Shown here in pieces: positions 1 to 7,645 of a DNA stretch of 15,820 bases (position 1 is the stretch's first letter; every line of letters starts with the position of its first letter). Below the pieces are notes generated by a model. That model made no database searches. It was not told where the DNA came from and was given only the letters and a program-made list of their open reading frames with translations. The stretch lies in assembly GCA_937899935.1 (NCBI GenBank), contig CALCOW010000419.1, positions 1-15,820 of the forward strand. The letters are read 5' to 3'. Position numbers and translations under genes: made by a program. This stretch comes from an uncultured Phycisphaerae bacterium (GTDB lineage: Bacteria > Planctomycetota > Phycisphaerae > Phycisphaerales > SM1A02).

Positions 1-107
1 ATCCACACAGCCGACTCGATGCCTTTGTTGCCCAACAAATAAATACGCCTACTGCAAATGTTGAAGCGGCGCCACAAGGTGTCATCATGAATCCCAATGC
101 CCAATGA
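1..107 (+). CDS. 3' end of an unidentified upstream gene (partial)
   Basis: An open frame without stops runs from the left edge (first full codon at 3) to a TGA at 105-107. That TGA overlaps the ATG of the DUF3179 gene in a classic ATGA arrangement. The 35 visible codons end in ...VIMNPNAQ and contain no recognisable motif, so no function can be given. Support comes from the 4-base overlap and from the lack of a clear Shine-Dalgarno sequence of its own in front of the next gene, which fits translational coupling. A 35-codon open frame can occur by chance, so confidence is moderate. Confidence 0.45.
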   Translation, partial: PHSRLDAFVAQQINTPTANVEAAPQGVIMNPNAQ

Positions 108-1249
108 ACCAACCAGATCAGACTGAAAACCCGAAAGCGCGAACACGAATGCTCACACTGGCTGGAGGAGGCTGGGTCATTCTGGTTGCAGTTGGACTGT
201 GTCTTGCTGCTGTTTTGGGGCTTGCCGGGCCCGCCGTGATTCGAGGCATGGACCCTCCACTTGGGGATGGCGTCAATCCTGATAGTTATGGCTTTGACCT
301 CTCGGTGGTCAATGGTGATCGCAATTCACTGACTGCTGGCATGCGCTATCGAGATATGGTTCACCCACTGAATGCGCCAACTCCATTATCAGTTGAAGAA
401 GTTGATGCAATGACTGGCCGTAATAAGTACATGGTGCCCTCAGATCTTGTTATCGGTGTCGCAGAAAATGGCGAGGCCAGAGCGTATCCATTACATGTAC
501 TAAATGTGCACGAGATTGTGAATGACACCGTTGGTGGAGTGCCTATCTCGGTAACTTATCATTGGCCCTCCGGTGGCATACGCGTTTTTGATCGAACTGT
601 GAATGACCAACTGGTTGAGTTAGGTGTCAGTGGGCTTCTTTATAACGGCAACGCTGTCTATTACGATCGAAAACGCGATGATTTACAAACGGTCGATGCC
701 AGTCTCTGGAATCAACTTGAGGGAAAACCATTGGCTGGCCCAGCCACTAAGACACAGCAGACGTTACAGACCAGGCCAACGGAACTAACAACTTGGGCTC
801 AATGGCTCGAACAATATCCCGACACCACCGTTATTGAACGAGACCCGAGCTACAAACGGGTGTACAAGAAATCAAACCCTCTTACCGGTGACCCGTCTTA
901 CTTTAATAGTGATGTGCTTCCCCATGGCACCACATTGTCCCATACGCCAGATTCCAACGGCATTGCCTTCAAGGAGCGCGTTGTGGTCATCACTGATGCC
1001 CAAGATAAACGTCATATCTATCCGTACTCACTCATTGCTGCGAGTGCTGATGAGAATGGGATCTGGATTGACGACCACATGTCGGAACCAATTCGCTTCA
1101 CCTATATGCAAGATCCGGAACATGTCTCAGTCAGCAACGCCGAGACCGGGGACCCTCTTGATGCACCGTACAGCTTTTGGTTTGCGTGGCACGCGCTGCA
1201 CCCAGATGACAACGTCATCAACGGGAAAGACTTCGCCGAATCAAACTAA
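104..1249 (+). CDS. DUF3179 family membrane-anchored protein, CPLC motif absent
   Basis: This 381-residue protein has one N-terminal membrane segment (about residues 20-45) followed by a domain predicted to lie outside the cytoplasm. The domain shows the hallmarks of DUF3179: the ENGEARAYPL...HEIVND block (121-141), GGVPISVTY (144-152), VFDR (161-164), an SLW motif, and a C-terminal YSFWFAWHALHP block. The biochemical role of the family is not known to me. Family members normally carry a CPLC-like pair of cysteines straight after the VTY element; here residues 153-156 read HWPS, and the only cysteine in the protein is in the membrane segment. The ATG at 104 overlaps the stop of an upstream open frame. 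The next ATG (residue 16) would still keep the anchor, so the exact start is not certain. The gene converges on the oxidase operon and shares its last four bases with it, so it is not part of that transcript. Confidence 0.88.
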   Translation: MNQPDQTENPKARTRMLTLAGGGWVILVAVGLCLAAVLGLAGPAVIRGMDPPLGDGVNPDSYGFDLSVVNGDRNSLTAGMRYRDMVHPLNAPTPLSVEEVDAMTGRNKYMVPSDLVIGVAENGEARAYPLHVLNVHEIVNDTVGGVPISVTYHWPSGGIRVFDRTVNDQLVELGVSGLLYNGNAVYYDRKRDDLQTVDASLWNQLEGKPLAGPATKTQQTLQTRPTELTTWAQWLEQYPDTTVIERDPSYKRVYKKSNPLTGDPSYFNSDVLPHGTTLSHTPDSNGIAFKERVVVITDAQDKRHIYPYSLIAASADENGIWIDDHMSEPIRFTYMQDPEHVSVSNAETGDPLDAPYSFWFAWHALHPDDNVINGKDFAESN

Positions 1250-1890
1250 AACGCCAACACCATCGTGAGTAATAGGATGATCCAAACCAGATCAAGAAAG
1301 TGCCAATAACTTGCACACCCTCGGATCATTGAGCTACTCATTTTATCTACACCGGCCCGCACAGCCATCAATAGAACAACAAGAATAGCGACCAGCCCAC
1401 CTAAGACATGCACTGCGTGTATCCCGGTTAACACATAGAAACCACCGGCAGCCACTCGAGGCACACCTGGCTCGTTCCAAAGCATGGTCACAGCATCTCG
1501 CCATTGCATCCACGCAATTGCCTGAAGCACAATGAAGAGCACACCCAGAAGACCGGTTATTGCGACGAGTGCTATGGCCAAAGATTGCCGATCACGAAGA
1601 GCACTGGTGACCGCGGCCTGTATGGTGCCACTACCAACAATCAGCACAACGGTCGAAACCCATAACAGCCACGGCACTGCTGGAAGTGACGTCGGCCAAG
1701 ATGCACCGGCCTGTATACGGAGTACGAGAAAGGCAATCAACGTTGCTGCAAACAAGGCACCTAGCGAAATAAGAAAGAGCGCTAAACCAAACCGGCCCGC
1801 AAAATGTCGCTCTGCCTGCGATCGGAATGGTGATCGTATGGTGCGAGACCTCTGACTATTAGGAAGCGGTGAACCCGCGCTCGGGTTCAT
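1246..1890 (-). CDS. Second haem-copper oxidase subunit III-like protein
   Basis: A 214-residue membrane protein with five predicted membrane segments after a Ser/Arg-rich N-terminal tail of about 32 residues. The C-terminal end, GGFYVLTGIHAVHVLGG then YWHFLDLVWIILL, matches the subunit III (COX3) signature GxHxxHV...YWHxxDxVWI. It is therefore a divergent paralogue of the larger CoxC two genes upstream. Subunit III binds subunit I and is usually needed for stable proton uptake rather than for electron transfer itself. The ATG overlaps the stop of coxD by four bases (ATGA), so it is the last gene of the operon. Its TAG overlaps the TAA of the convergent DUF3179 gene. Whether both subunit III proteins sit in one enzyme, or this one serves in assembly, cannot be told from sequence. 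Confidence 0.85.
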   Translation of the reverse strand: MNPSAGSPLPNSQRSRTIRSPFRSQAERHFAGRFGLALFLISLGALFAATLIAFLVLRIQAGASWPTSLPAVPWLLWVSTVVLIVGSGTIQAAVTSALRDRQSLAIALVAITGLLGVLFIVLQAIAWMQWRDAVTMLWNEPGVPRVAAGGFYVLTGIHAVHVLGGLVAILVVLLMAVRAGVDKMSSSMIRGCASYWHFLDLVWIILLLTMVLAF

Positions 1891-2309
1891 TTCTCGAGCC
1901 CGAGTTCCGTCAATCGATCTTGGATCAGTGGTGAATCATTCTGATCGACGAGCGGCTGATACTCTTTGGTGTCTGTTATCGCAAAGCCGATAAACAACGC
2001 CAAGAGGATGACAGAGGTAATGAAAATAAAGGAGACAAAGGGACGATCCCATCGCAAATGCATGAAATACAAACAAACAATACAAGCCTTAACAGTGGCG
2101 ATGATGAGGGCAAGCGTGAGGTTCATTTCAGGCATGTGCCATTCATTGAAGTCCACAAAACTTGAGAAGACGGTAATGCCGGTCAGGATGAGAAGAATGG
2201 CGCAGATGAATGCGAGAAACCACATCGGAACCGCATGACCGATACCCGCATGTTCATGCCCCTTGGGGTGATGGTGTTCAATGTTTGCTTCTGTGTGCTC
2301 GTGCGACAT
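1887..2309 (-). CDS. coxD: Cytochrome c oxidase subunit IV, prokaryotic type
   Basis: A 140-residue protein with three membrane segments (about 28-50, 62-84 and 90-112). The middle region, TVKACIVCLYFMHLRWD, carries the K...YFMHL pattern of the prokaryotic subunit IV family (COX4_pro), found next to subunit III in caa3 and bo3 oxidase operons. It is a structural or assembly subunit with no redox centre. The N-terminus before the first helix is rich in His and Glu (SHEHTEANIEHHHPKGHEH), like several other proteins of this operon. It starts 24 bases after coxC with an ACAGG ribosome site nine bases before the ATG, and its stop overlaps the start of the next gene. Confidence 0.87.
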   Translation of the reverse strand: MSHEHTEANIEHHHPKGHEHAGIGHAVPMWFLAFICAILLILTGITVFSSFVDFNEWHMPEMNLTLALIIATVKACIVCLYFMHLRWDRPFVSFIFITSVILLALFIGFAITDTKEYQPLVDQNDSPLIQDRLTELGLEK

Positions 2310-2333
2310 TACTGAAAGCCTGTTCAGAAAGGG

Positions 2334-3380
2334 TCAAATGAGATAGAAGAGTGGGAACAAGAAAATCCAGATCAAGTCAACAACGTGCCAGTAAAGTCCA
2401 CCACAATCGACAGGTGTGTAATAGTGCGGACTAAATCTGCCACGAAACGTTAGATAAATCAACCACAAGATAACGATCACACCAACCACAACGTGAATAC
2501 CGTGCAATCCAGTCATCAAGAAGTAGATGGTGAAAAACTTTTGCGCATTCGGCGGGCGATCAGGATCCTGTAATGGATGCTTCTCAAGCTCGCGCATTGC
2601 CTCTTCAGGGTGTTCGGCATACTCAGCCATGGCCGCTTGATCTTCTTGCGCAGCAATCCGCCCCTCTTTGTAGAAGACACGATAGGTCTCTTCCTCCTGG
2701 ACCACCCTGCTTTGATTCAGACCACTGGGACCAATAGCGGCTGGCTCGTTAGTTGTCGCCTCCGCTGCAGGCATCACCGGTAGATCAGCCCGTGCCATTT
2801 GGAGTTCAGCCTCTTCTTTCGATTCAGCAACATCAGTTGCAATAGAGGTTTCCTGCTGGTCACCAGCCTGCTCTTCGATTTCTACCCAAATATGTGAATC
2901 AGATGGCTTTTCATAGAAGGCAATTCCTGGCAACAATCCCTCATGGAACTTATGACTGTACTCAACGTACTTGATACCTAAGAATCCAAAAGCGCCCAGA
3001 AGTGTCAACACAAGGCAAATAATCAAGCCCGGTTTATTGCCGCGCTGCGCCATCGTTACGCCCATCGCCATCGTCATACTGCTAAGCAACAGAACGCATG
3101 TGTTGATAGCCCCCCATTTGACCGAAAGGAATTGACTGCCATAAGCAAAGATATCGGGATGATTGCCTCGCCAAATGGCATAGCCACAAAAGAGGCCTCC
3201 GAAGAGAAGAATCTCTGTTGCCAAGAACAACCACATACCAAGTTTCCCAGCCTCGAACTGCTGGTTTAGGTTGTCCCAATGGTGACCTAGCTCCTTAGGA
3301 TGGTCATGATGCGCATCATGGACATCGTGACCGTGAAGTCCCGCCTCATGATGATCGTGTTCCATCGGGACCTGTGTCAC
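2334..3380 (-). CDS. coxC: Cytochrome c oxidase subunit III with large acidic insert
   Basis: Subunit III of the caa3 oxidase, 348 residues against about 200 for the usual short form. The N-terminus (7-34) is a His/Asp-rich tail. Core membrane segments lie at about 46-68, 88-110, 116-137, 284-308 and 328-347, with the family motifs TEILLFGG (55-62), GIKYVEYSHK (135-144), TGLHGIHVVVG (290-300) and LYWHVVDLIWIF (329-340). Between the third and fourth helices an extra block of roughly 130 mostly charged residues (about 153-280) is inserted, rich in Glu, Ala and Gln. The start is GTG, overlapping the coxA stop in a GTGA; an in-frame ATG five codons on is the alternative. Identification is firm from the motifs; the role of the insert is unknown. 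Confidence 0.92.
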   Translation of the reverse strand: MTQVPMEHDHHEAGLHGHDVHDAHHDHPKELGHHWDNLNQQFEAGKLGMWLFLATEILLFGGLFCGYAIWRGNHPDIFAYGSQFLSVKWGAINTCVLLLSSMTMAMGVTMAQRGNKPGLIICLVLTLLGAFGFLGIKYVEYSHKFHEGLLPGIAFYEKPSDSHIWVEIEEQAGDQQETSIATDVAESKEEAELQMARADLPVMPAAEATTNEPAAIGPSGLNQSRVVQEEETYRVFYKEGRIAAQEDQAAMAEYAEHPEEAMRELEKHPLQDPDRPPNAQKFFTIYFLMTGLHGIHVVVGVIVILWLIYLTFRGRFSPHYYTPVDCGGLYWHVVDLIWIFLFPLFYLI

Positions 3381-5122
3381 GCGTGACCATCCTTCCCTGA
3401 TACATGTGGATTGCCTGGACGTTCAATATCTTCACGCCATTTGTAACCCTGCTGTGACTCATCCCACTCCAAGACACTGTAGTCATAGCAGTCGCCCACC
3501 GTAGGCGCTTCTTTGAAGTTGTCATGCGGCGGCGGCGACGTGCACTGCCACTCTAAACTTCGTCCACCCCATGGATTATCCGGCGCGCGTTTTCCTGCAA
3601 ATATGGAGTGCAGTAAATATCCGGCGGTCACAAAGAATCCCAAGGCGAGAATATACGAACCAATAGTCGAAATCACATGATAAAGGTGATAGAGGTCGGT
3701 GAGCACCATACCGTTATAGGTGGCATAGCGACGAGGCATGCCCTGACTACCAAGGGCAAACTGTGTAAAGAACGTCACATTAAAGCCAATAAAGACTAAG
3801 GCAAAACCGAATCGCCCCCAATTCTCGTTATACATGCGCCCCGTCATCTTGGGCCACCAATGGTGCATACCTCCGATCATGGCAATCAAGGCAGAACCCA
3901 TCATCACATAGTGAAAGTGGGCTACCACAAAGTAAGTGTCATGAAGATGTATATCAGTGGCGAGCGTCCCAAGGTGCAGTCCTGTCAAACCACCGATAGC
4001 AAAGATAACGATGAACCCCAGCGCATAGAGCATGGGTGTATTGAGACTGATAGAACCCCTATAAAGCGTCGCTAACCAATTGAACACCTTAATAGCTGAT
4101 GGTATGGAGACACTAAAAGTAATAGCCGAGAAAATCACATTGATAAGCTGCGATTGCCCGGACGTAAACATGTGGTGTCCCCACACCAGAAAACCGAAAA
4201 CGGCGATTGCAATTGAGCTAAACGCAATAAAGCGATATCCGAAAATGTGCTTATGACTATGAACAGAGATGAGCTCGCTGATGATGCCCATGGCTGGCAG
4301 AATCATGATGTATACCGCGGGATGGGAGTAGAACCAGAAGAAGTGCTGATAGAGAACTGGATCTCCACCTAATGCGGGATTAAAGAACCCCATCCCAAAA
4401 AGTCGCTCCATGAAGAGAAGTGCGACGGTGATACCAAGCACAGGTGTTGCGAGCACCTGAATTAATGCGGTTGCATATAAGGCCCAAAGGAAAAGCGGCA
4501 TACGGAACCATGTCATGCCTGGTGGACGCAAGCGATGAATCGTCACAATGAAATTCATGCCTGTGAAAATAGAACTAAATCCAAGTATGAATACACCAAT
4601 GACCGCCCACAACACACCCCCAAATGCCATTCCATCAGTGGTGCTATACGGGGTATAAAAAGTCCAGCCTGTATCAAGGCCACCGTCAACATTAACTAAG
4701 ACCAGAATGAAAAACACAGCTCCGGCCATCCATAACCAAAAGCTAAATAAATTCAGTCTCGGGAAGGCAACATCCTTCGCACCCAACATAATCGGCAACA
4801 CAAAGTTGCCCAACGCAGCTGGAACACTGGGAATAATGACCAGGAAGACCATGATCGCCCCGTGTAATGTGAATGCTCTGTTGTAATTAGCATTGTCATT
4901 AAACACAGCGCCTTCGGGTGTCAGTAACTGAGTCCGTACGAGCAATGCGAAAATGCCGCCCACAAAAAACATGCTCAGCACACCACAGAGATACATCACG
5001 CCAATTCGTTTGTGATCTAACGTAAAGAGCCAACTCCAGATACCCCGCGTATACGTGAGATAGTTATCTCTTGCGAGCTCTGGTGTTACTGGTTGAGATG
5101 GTGGAACAGGAATTGTCGTCAT
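3377..5122 (-). CDS. coxA: Cytochrome c oxidase subunit I (caa3, A2 type)
   Basis: Catalytic subunit that reduces O2 to water and pumps protons, 581 residues with about twelve membrane helices. All metal ligands are visible: haem a His87 and His404, haem a3 His402, and CuB His267, His316 and His317. Tyr271, which would form the His-Tyr crosslink, is present in HPAVY. The loop before it reads YSHPAV (265-270) instead of GHPEV, the hallmark of the A2 class, where Tyr-Ser replaces the glutamate at the end of the D channel. Asn106 and Asp117 of the D-channel entry (GNFVLP...GAKD) and Lys345 of the K channel (SAIKVFNW) are kept. It starts five bases after the coxB stop, with AGAGG ten bases upstream of the ATG. 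Confidence 0.98.
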   Translation of the reverse strand: MTTIPVPPSQPVTPELARDNYLTYTRGIWSWLFTLDHKRIGVMYLCGVLSMFFVGGIFALLVRTQLLTPEGAVFNDNANYNRAFTLHGAIMVFLVIIPSVPAALGNFVLPIMLGAKDVAFPRLNLFSFWLWMAGAVFFILVLVNVDGGLDTGWTFYTPYSTTDGMAFGGVLWAVIGVFILGFSSIFTGMNFIVTIHRLRPPGMTWFRMPLFLWALYATALIQVLATPVLGITVALLFMERLFGMGFFNPALGGDPVLYQHFFWFYSHPAVYIMILPAMGIISELISVHSHKHIFGYRFIAFSSIAIAVFGFLVWGHHMFTSGQSQLINVIFSAITFSVSIPSAIKVFNWLATLYRGSISLNTPMLYALGFIVIFAIGGLTGLHLGTLATDIHLHDTYFVVAHFHYVMMGSALIAMIGGMHHWWPKMTGRMYNENWGRFGFALVFIGFNVTFFTQFALGSQGMPRRYATYNGMVLTDLYHLYHVISTIGSYILALGFFVTAGYLLHSIFAGKRAPDNPWGGRSLEWQCTSPPPHDNFKEAPTVGDCYDYSVLEWDESQQGYKWREDIERPGNPHVSGKDGHA

Positions 5123-5127
5123 CGCAC

Positions 5128-6312
5128 TTAGGCCTCTGGGGACCCTCCGTCTTGCTTCGGCGTTGTCGCCTCTTCAGTACCCGCAGCTCCCTCTGCAGGT
5201 GTCGTGTTCTCTGGCTGTGGCTTAAACGATCCATCGGGCTCGAAATAAGTCTCAAGTTCGCGAATCATCATGATCAGTGCATCGACCTGACGCTCTTTGA
5301 GCTGCCCTTTGAAACTGGGCATCACTGGACCATAACCCTCATTGATAAGCTTCTGTGGATACAGAATCGACTCACGAAGATAATTCTGTACACCACCCAT
5401 GGCGGGATCATAAAAACCATCGCCCTGTTTTTGTAGCTGAGATAATGTCGCACCATTCGTAAACTTTTGCTCGCCCGCCTGCGTACGTTCCCAGAGTCCC
5501 TTAAAAGAGGGACCAGTGCCTGGATCACCGTTGACGGTATGGCACGAAGCACAACGAGGATAAAGTTTATCTGCCGCGTAATAGCCCAGAGCCTCCGTCG
5601 GCAAATCCATATATTCCTGAGCTAAACGCGCAATCTCGATTTGGAACTCTTCTTCAGGCAACACAAAGACACGTGCCAACATGTCAGAGTGGCCCTTGCC
5701 ACAGTACTCCGCGCACATCAACTGGTACTCACCAGGTTTGGTCGCTGTAAACCAGAGGGTCCGATACCGACCTGGGACGACATCGTTCTTCACACGAAAC
5801 GCGGGAATAAACACAGCGTGCAATACATCTGACGAGGTCATGATGAACTGTACAGGTCGGTCCATCGGAAGCGTTACTTGATTGCCTTCGACGGCACCAT
5901 TTGGATGTTGGAACGTCCACGACCATACCTGGCCGTTCACACGCACTTCATAGGCATTCTCAGGAACCGTATCCAAATACATGTATCCAGTCATACCCAT
6001 ATAGAACATGACAATGACAATCAATAGTGGAACGATCGTCCAAGTCACCTCGAGTGCCGTATGGTGCGTCGCTGATTTATCTTGATGAACACGCTTGCGT
6101 CTGCGATAGGCAATTGAAAATCCAACTGTCAGAATCAAGATGGCACCAAAGAAGATGTAGCAAATGACATTAATGAACTCAAAGAGCCAATCAATTTTGG
6201 GCGCCACCTCAGAAGCTTGCTCAGGCATCCAATACGTAGCCCCACCGGCCAGGGTAGCGCCGAGGGTGCCTAATGCTTCTGCTTGAATGATGTCTGCAAC
6301 AAGTGTAATCAA
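5128..6312 (-). CDS. coxB: Cytochrome c oxidase subunit II with fused cytochrome c (caa3)
   Basis: Electron entry subunit of the oxidase, 394 residues. Two membrane helices (about 43-70 and 88-112) are followed by a cupredoxin domain with a complete CuA site: His165, Cys200, Glu202, Cys204, His208 and Met211 (CAEYCGKGHSDM). A class I cytochrome c domain is fused behind it, with haem motif CASCH (254-258) and probable axial Met331 in GPVMPSF. This makes the enzyme caa3. The last 35 residues are a Pro/Glu/Thr-rich tail. The reading frame begins with TTG overlapping the SCO stop (TTGA), preceded by AGGGTGG; the first ATG (residue 29) would shorten the segment before helix 1. The fused haem is the natural acceptor for electrons from ActA or ActE encoded upstream. 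Confidence 0.97.
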   Translation of the reverse strand: MITLVADIIQAEALGTLGATLAGGATYWMPEQASEVAPKIDWLFEFINVICYIFFGAILILTVGFSIAYRRRKRVHQDKSATHHTALEVTWTIVPLLIVIVMFYMGMTGYMYLDTVPENAYEVRVNGQVWSWTFQHPNGAVEGNQVTLPMDRPVQFIMTSSDVLHAVFIPAFRVKNDVVPGRYRTLWFTATKPGEYQLMCAEYCGKGHSDMLARVFVLPEEEFQIEIARLAQEYMDLPTEALGYYAADKLYPRCASCHTVNGDPGTGPSFKGLWERTQAGEQKFTNGATLSQLQKQGDGFYDPAMGGVQNYLRESILYPQKLINEGYGPVMPSFKGQLKERQVDALIMMIRELETYFEPDGSFKPQPENTTPAEGAAGTEEATTPKQDGGSPEA

Positions 6313-7253
6313 GTCACACCACCCTGTGATGTCTCACCCGATCTACCAAAATGACTGATCGTCGTTCGAGCATGATGACCATCATCATCATGTGATGGCG
6401 TTTGCATATTCGAACCTTGATCACCGCCACCATTGTTTGGTCGTGCTGGGCCCATCAGTTTGAGAATAAGTAAGCCTATTAAGATCAGTACAACAGTGAC
6501 GACACCGCCAATCTTGACCGCAGCCATCGCACTGAACTTATAACTCTTGCTATCAGGGTCATAATAAAAGCAACGCAACGCCATTCTCTCAAAGGGTGAG
6601 CCAATTGCACCTTCCGAGGCTTCCATTAATGCCATCTTGGTATCACGGGGCTTGAACTCAATGTCGTTGAAATAGCGACTAAGACGCCCCGTTGGTGTTA
6701 CAAATTGAATACTCGAAGCGTGAGCATATTCACCACTTGCTTCGTCATAGCGATAACCGAAACCAATCGCCTGCGCCAGCGATTCTATTTCCTCTTGATC
6801 ACCCGTCAAGAAGTGCCAACCGTCTGCCGCACCTTCTCGATCATAGAAGGTCAAATAGTGGCGTTTCTTTACTTCTGCGAGCTCCGGCTCTTCATCTGGA
6901 TCAATGCTGACCGTCACGATCTCAAATTCATCCCCCGCAGTCCAATCAAGTTTATTGAGTGACTTAACCAGTCCGTTGAGTGTCAGCGTACAGAGCATTG
7001 GGCAGCGGTAATAGTTGAGCGTCAGAATAACGGGCTTACCTGGCTTAAAGTAGTCAGCAAGCAAGACATCGTTCCCTTCCTCATCGACAAATGCAAGGTC
7101 AAGAGGCACTTGTTCATTGAGCCTTTCGGTGACGCCAACGCCCTCAAACTCAGCAGGATTGTCATCCGCCGCATATTGAGCCTGGGCGCGCGACTGAACC
7201 ACTGCTAAAAACAGCGTTGTCATGATGAGGAGATTAAAAAGCCGCCACTTCAT
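6309..7253 (-). CDS. SCO1/SenC-family copper protein with C-terminal membrane anchor
   Basis: A 314-residue thioredoxin-fold protein of the SCO family, which delivers copper to, or reduces, the CuA site of subunit II. A signal peptide (about 1-26, ending SRAQAQ) precedes the domain. The copper ligands are present: Cys84 and Cys88 in CPMLC and His178 in EYAHAS. A hydrophobic segment at about 243-268 anchors the C-terminus, after which comes a short tail with an acidic, His-rich patch (SHDDDGHH). Most SCO proteins are anchored at the N-terminus instead, so this one has the reverse arrangement. The ATG overlaps the stop of the small membrane protein upstream, and the stop overlaps the coxB TTG. 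Its position directly before coxB fits a role in CuA assembly. Confidence 0.93.
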   Translation of the reverse strand: MKWRLFNLLIMTTLFLAVVQSRAQAQYAADDNPAEFEGVGVTERLNEQVPLDLAFVDEEGNDVLLADYFKPGKPVILTLNYYRCPMLCTLTLNGLVKSLNKLDWTAGDEFEIVTVSIDPDEEPELAEVKKRHYLTFYDREGAADGWHFLTGDQEEIESLAQAIGFGYRYDEASGEYAHASSIQFVTPTGRLSRYFNDIEFKPRDTKMALMEASEGAIGSPFERMALRCFYYDPDSKSYKFSAMAAVKIGGVVTVVLILIGLLILKLMGPARPNNGGGDQGSNMQTPSHDDDGHHARTTISHFGRSGETSQGGVT

Positions 7254-7627
7254 TGTGTACTGGGCGCATCCTTCTGATTATCTGTTGGGCCATACTGCTG
7301 AACAATGGTCGCTATCGCATGATCAATAGGCACTTCCAATCGTTGTTGTGACTGGTCTTGAGCATCGGTGTATTGCCCCCAGCGAGCCTCTTGATTACGA
7401 AGAAATTCCTGAGCTTCAATAACAACCTGGCGGTCTTGATTCTCGATACTCACAACCTTGCCGCCATATTCCACTCGATTAATTTGGTAATAGAGCGCCG
7501 TCAACGCAAAGAAGACTGCGATAAACACCACACAAGAACAAGCACCAATGATCCATAGAGGACCGGAGGTCGGATCTTCATGATCTTCGGTGTTGTGCTC
7601 AAGATTGTGATGAGTATGGACGCTCAC
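7250..7627 (-). CDS. Unrecognised small single-helix membrane protein
   Basis: I do not recognise a named family. The 125-residue protein has a His/Glu/Asp-rich N-terminal tail (4-17), one membrane helix (about 24-48), and a soluble part of about 75 residues that contains a Gln/Glu-rich stretch, the pattern ARWGQY, and VPIDHAIATIVQQYG near the end. A motif like (I/V)PID.A(M/I) is something I associate with small proteins beside oxidase and ACIII genes, but I cannot check this. It starts with GTG, preceded by AGAAAGG six bases upstream, 18 bases after actF, and overlaps the SCO start by four bases (ATGA). Its place between the ACIII and oxidase genes suggests an accessory or assembly subunit of one of the two; this is inference only. 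Confidence 0.75.
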   Translation of the reverse strand: MSVHTHHNLEHNTEDHEDPTSGPLWIIGACSCVVFIAVFFALTALYYQINRVEYGGKVVSIENQDRQVVIEAQEFLRNQEARWGQYTDAQDQSQQRLEVPIDHAIATIVQQYGPTDNQKDAPSTQ

Positions 7628-7633
7628 GAATAA

Positions 7634-7640
7634 CCTTTCT
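7634..7640 (-). promoter_or_regulatory. Ribosome binding site of the small membrane protein
   Basis: AGAAAGG on the minus strand in the 18-base gap after actF, six bases before the GTG at 7627. It supports this gene being translated in its own right. Confidence 0.6.
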
Positions 7641-7645
7641 TAGAA

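Noticed and set aside
87..107. Six-codon leader peptide (ATG at 87 to TGA at 107) before DUF3179
   Set aside because: The same frame is open to the window edge, so this ATG is more simply an internal Met codon of an upstream gene.
1205..1219. Perfect 6-base hairpin gatgac-aac-gtcatc near the end of DUF3179
   Set aside because: It is inside coding sequence, has a short stem, and no T-run follows on either strand, so I do not call it a terminator.
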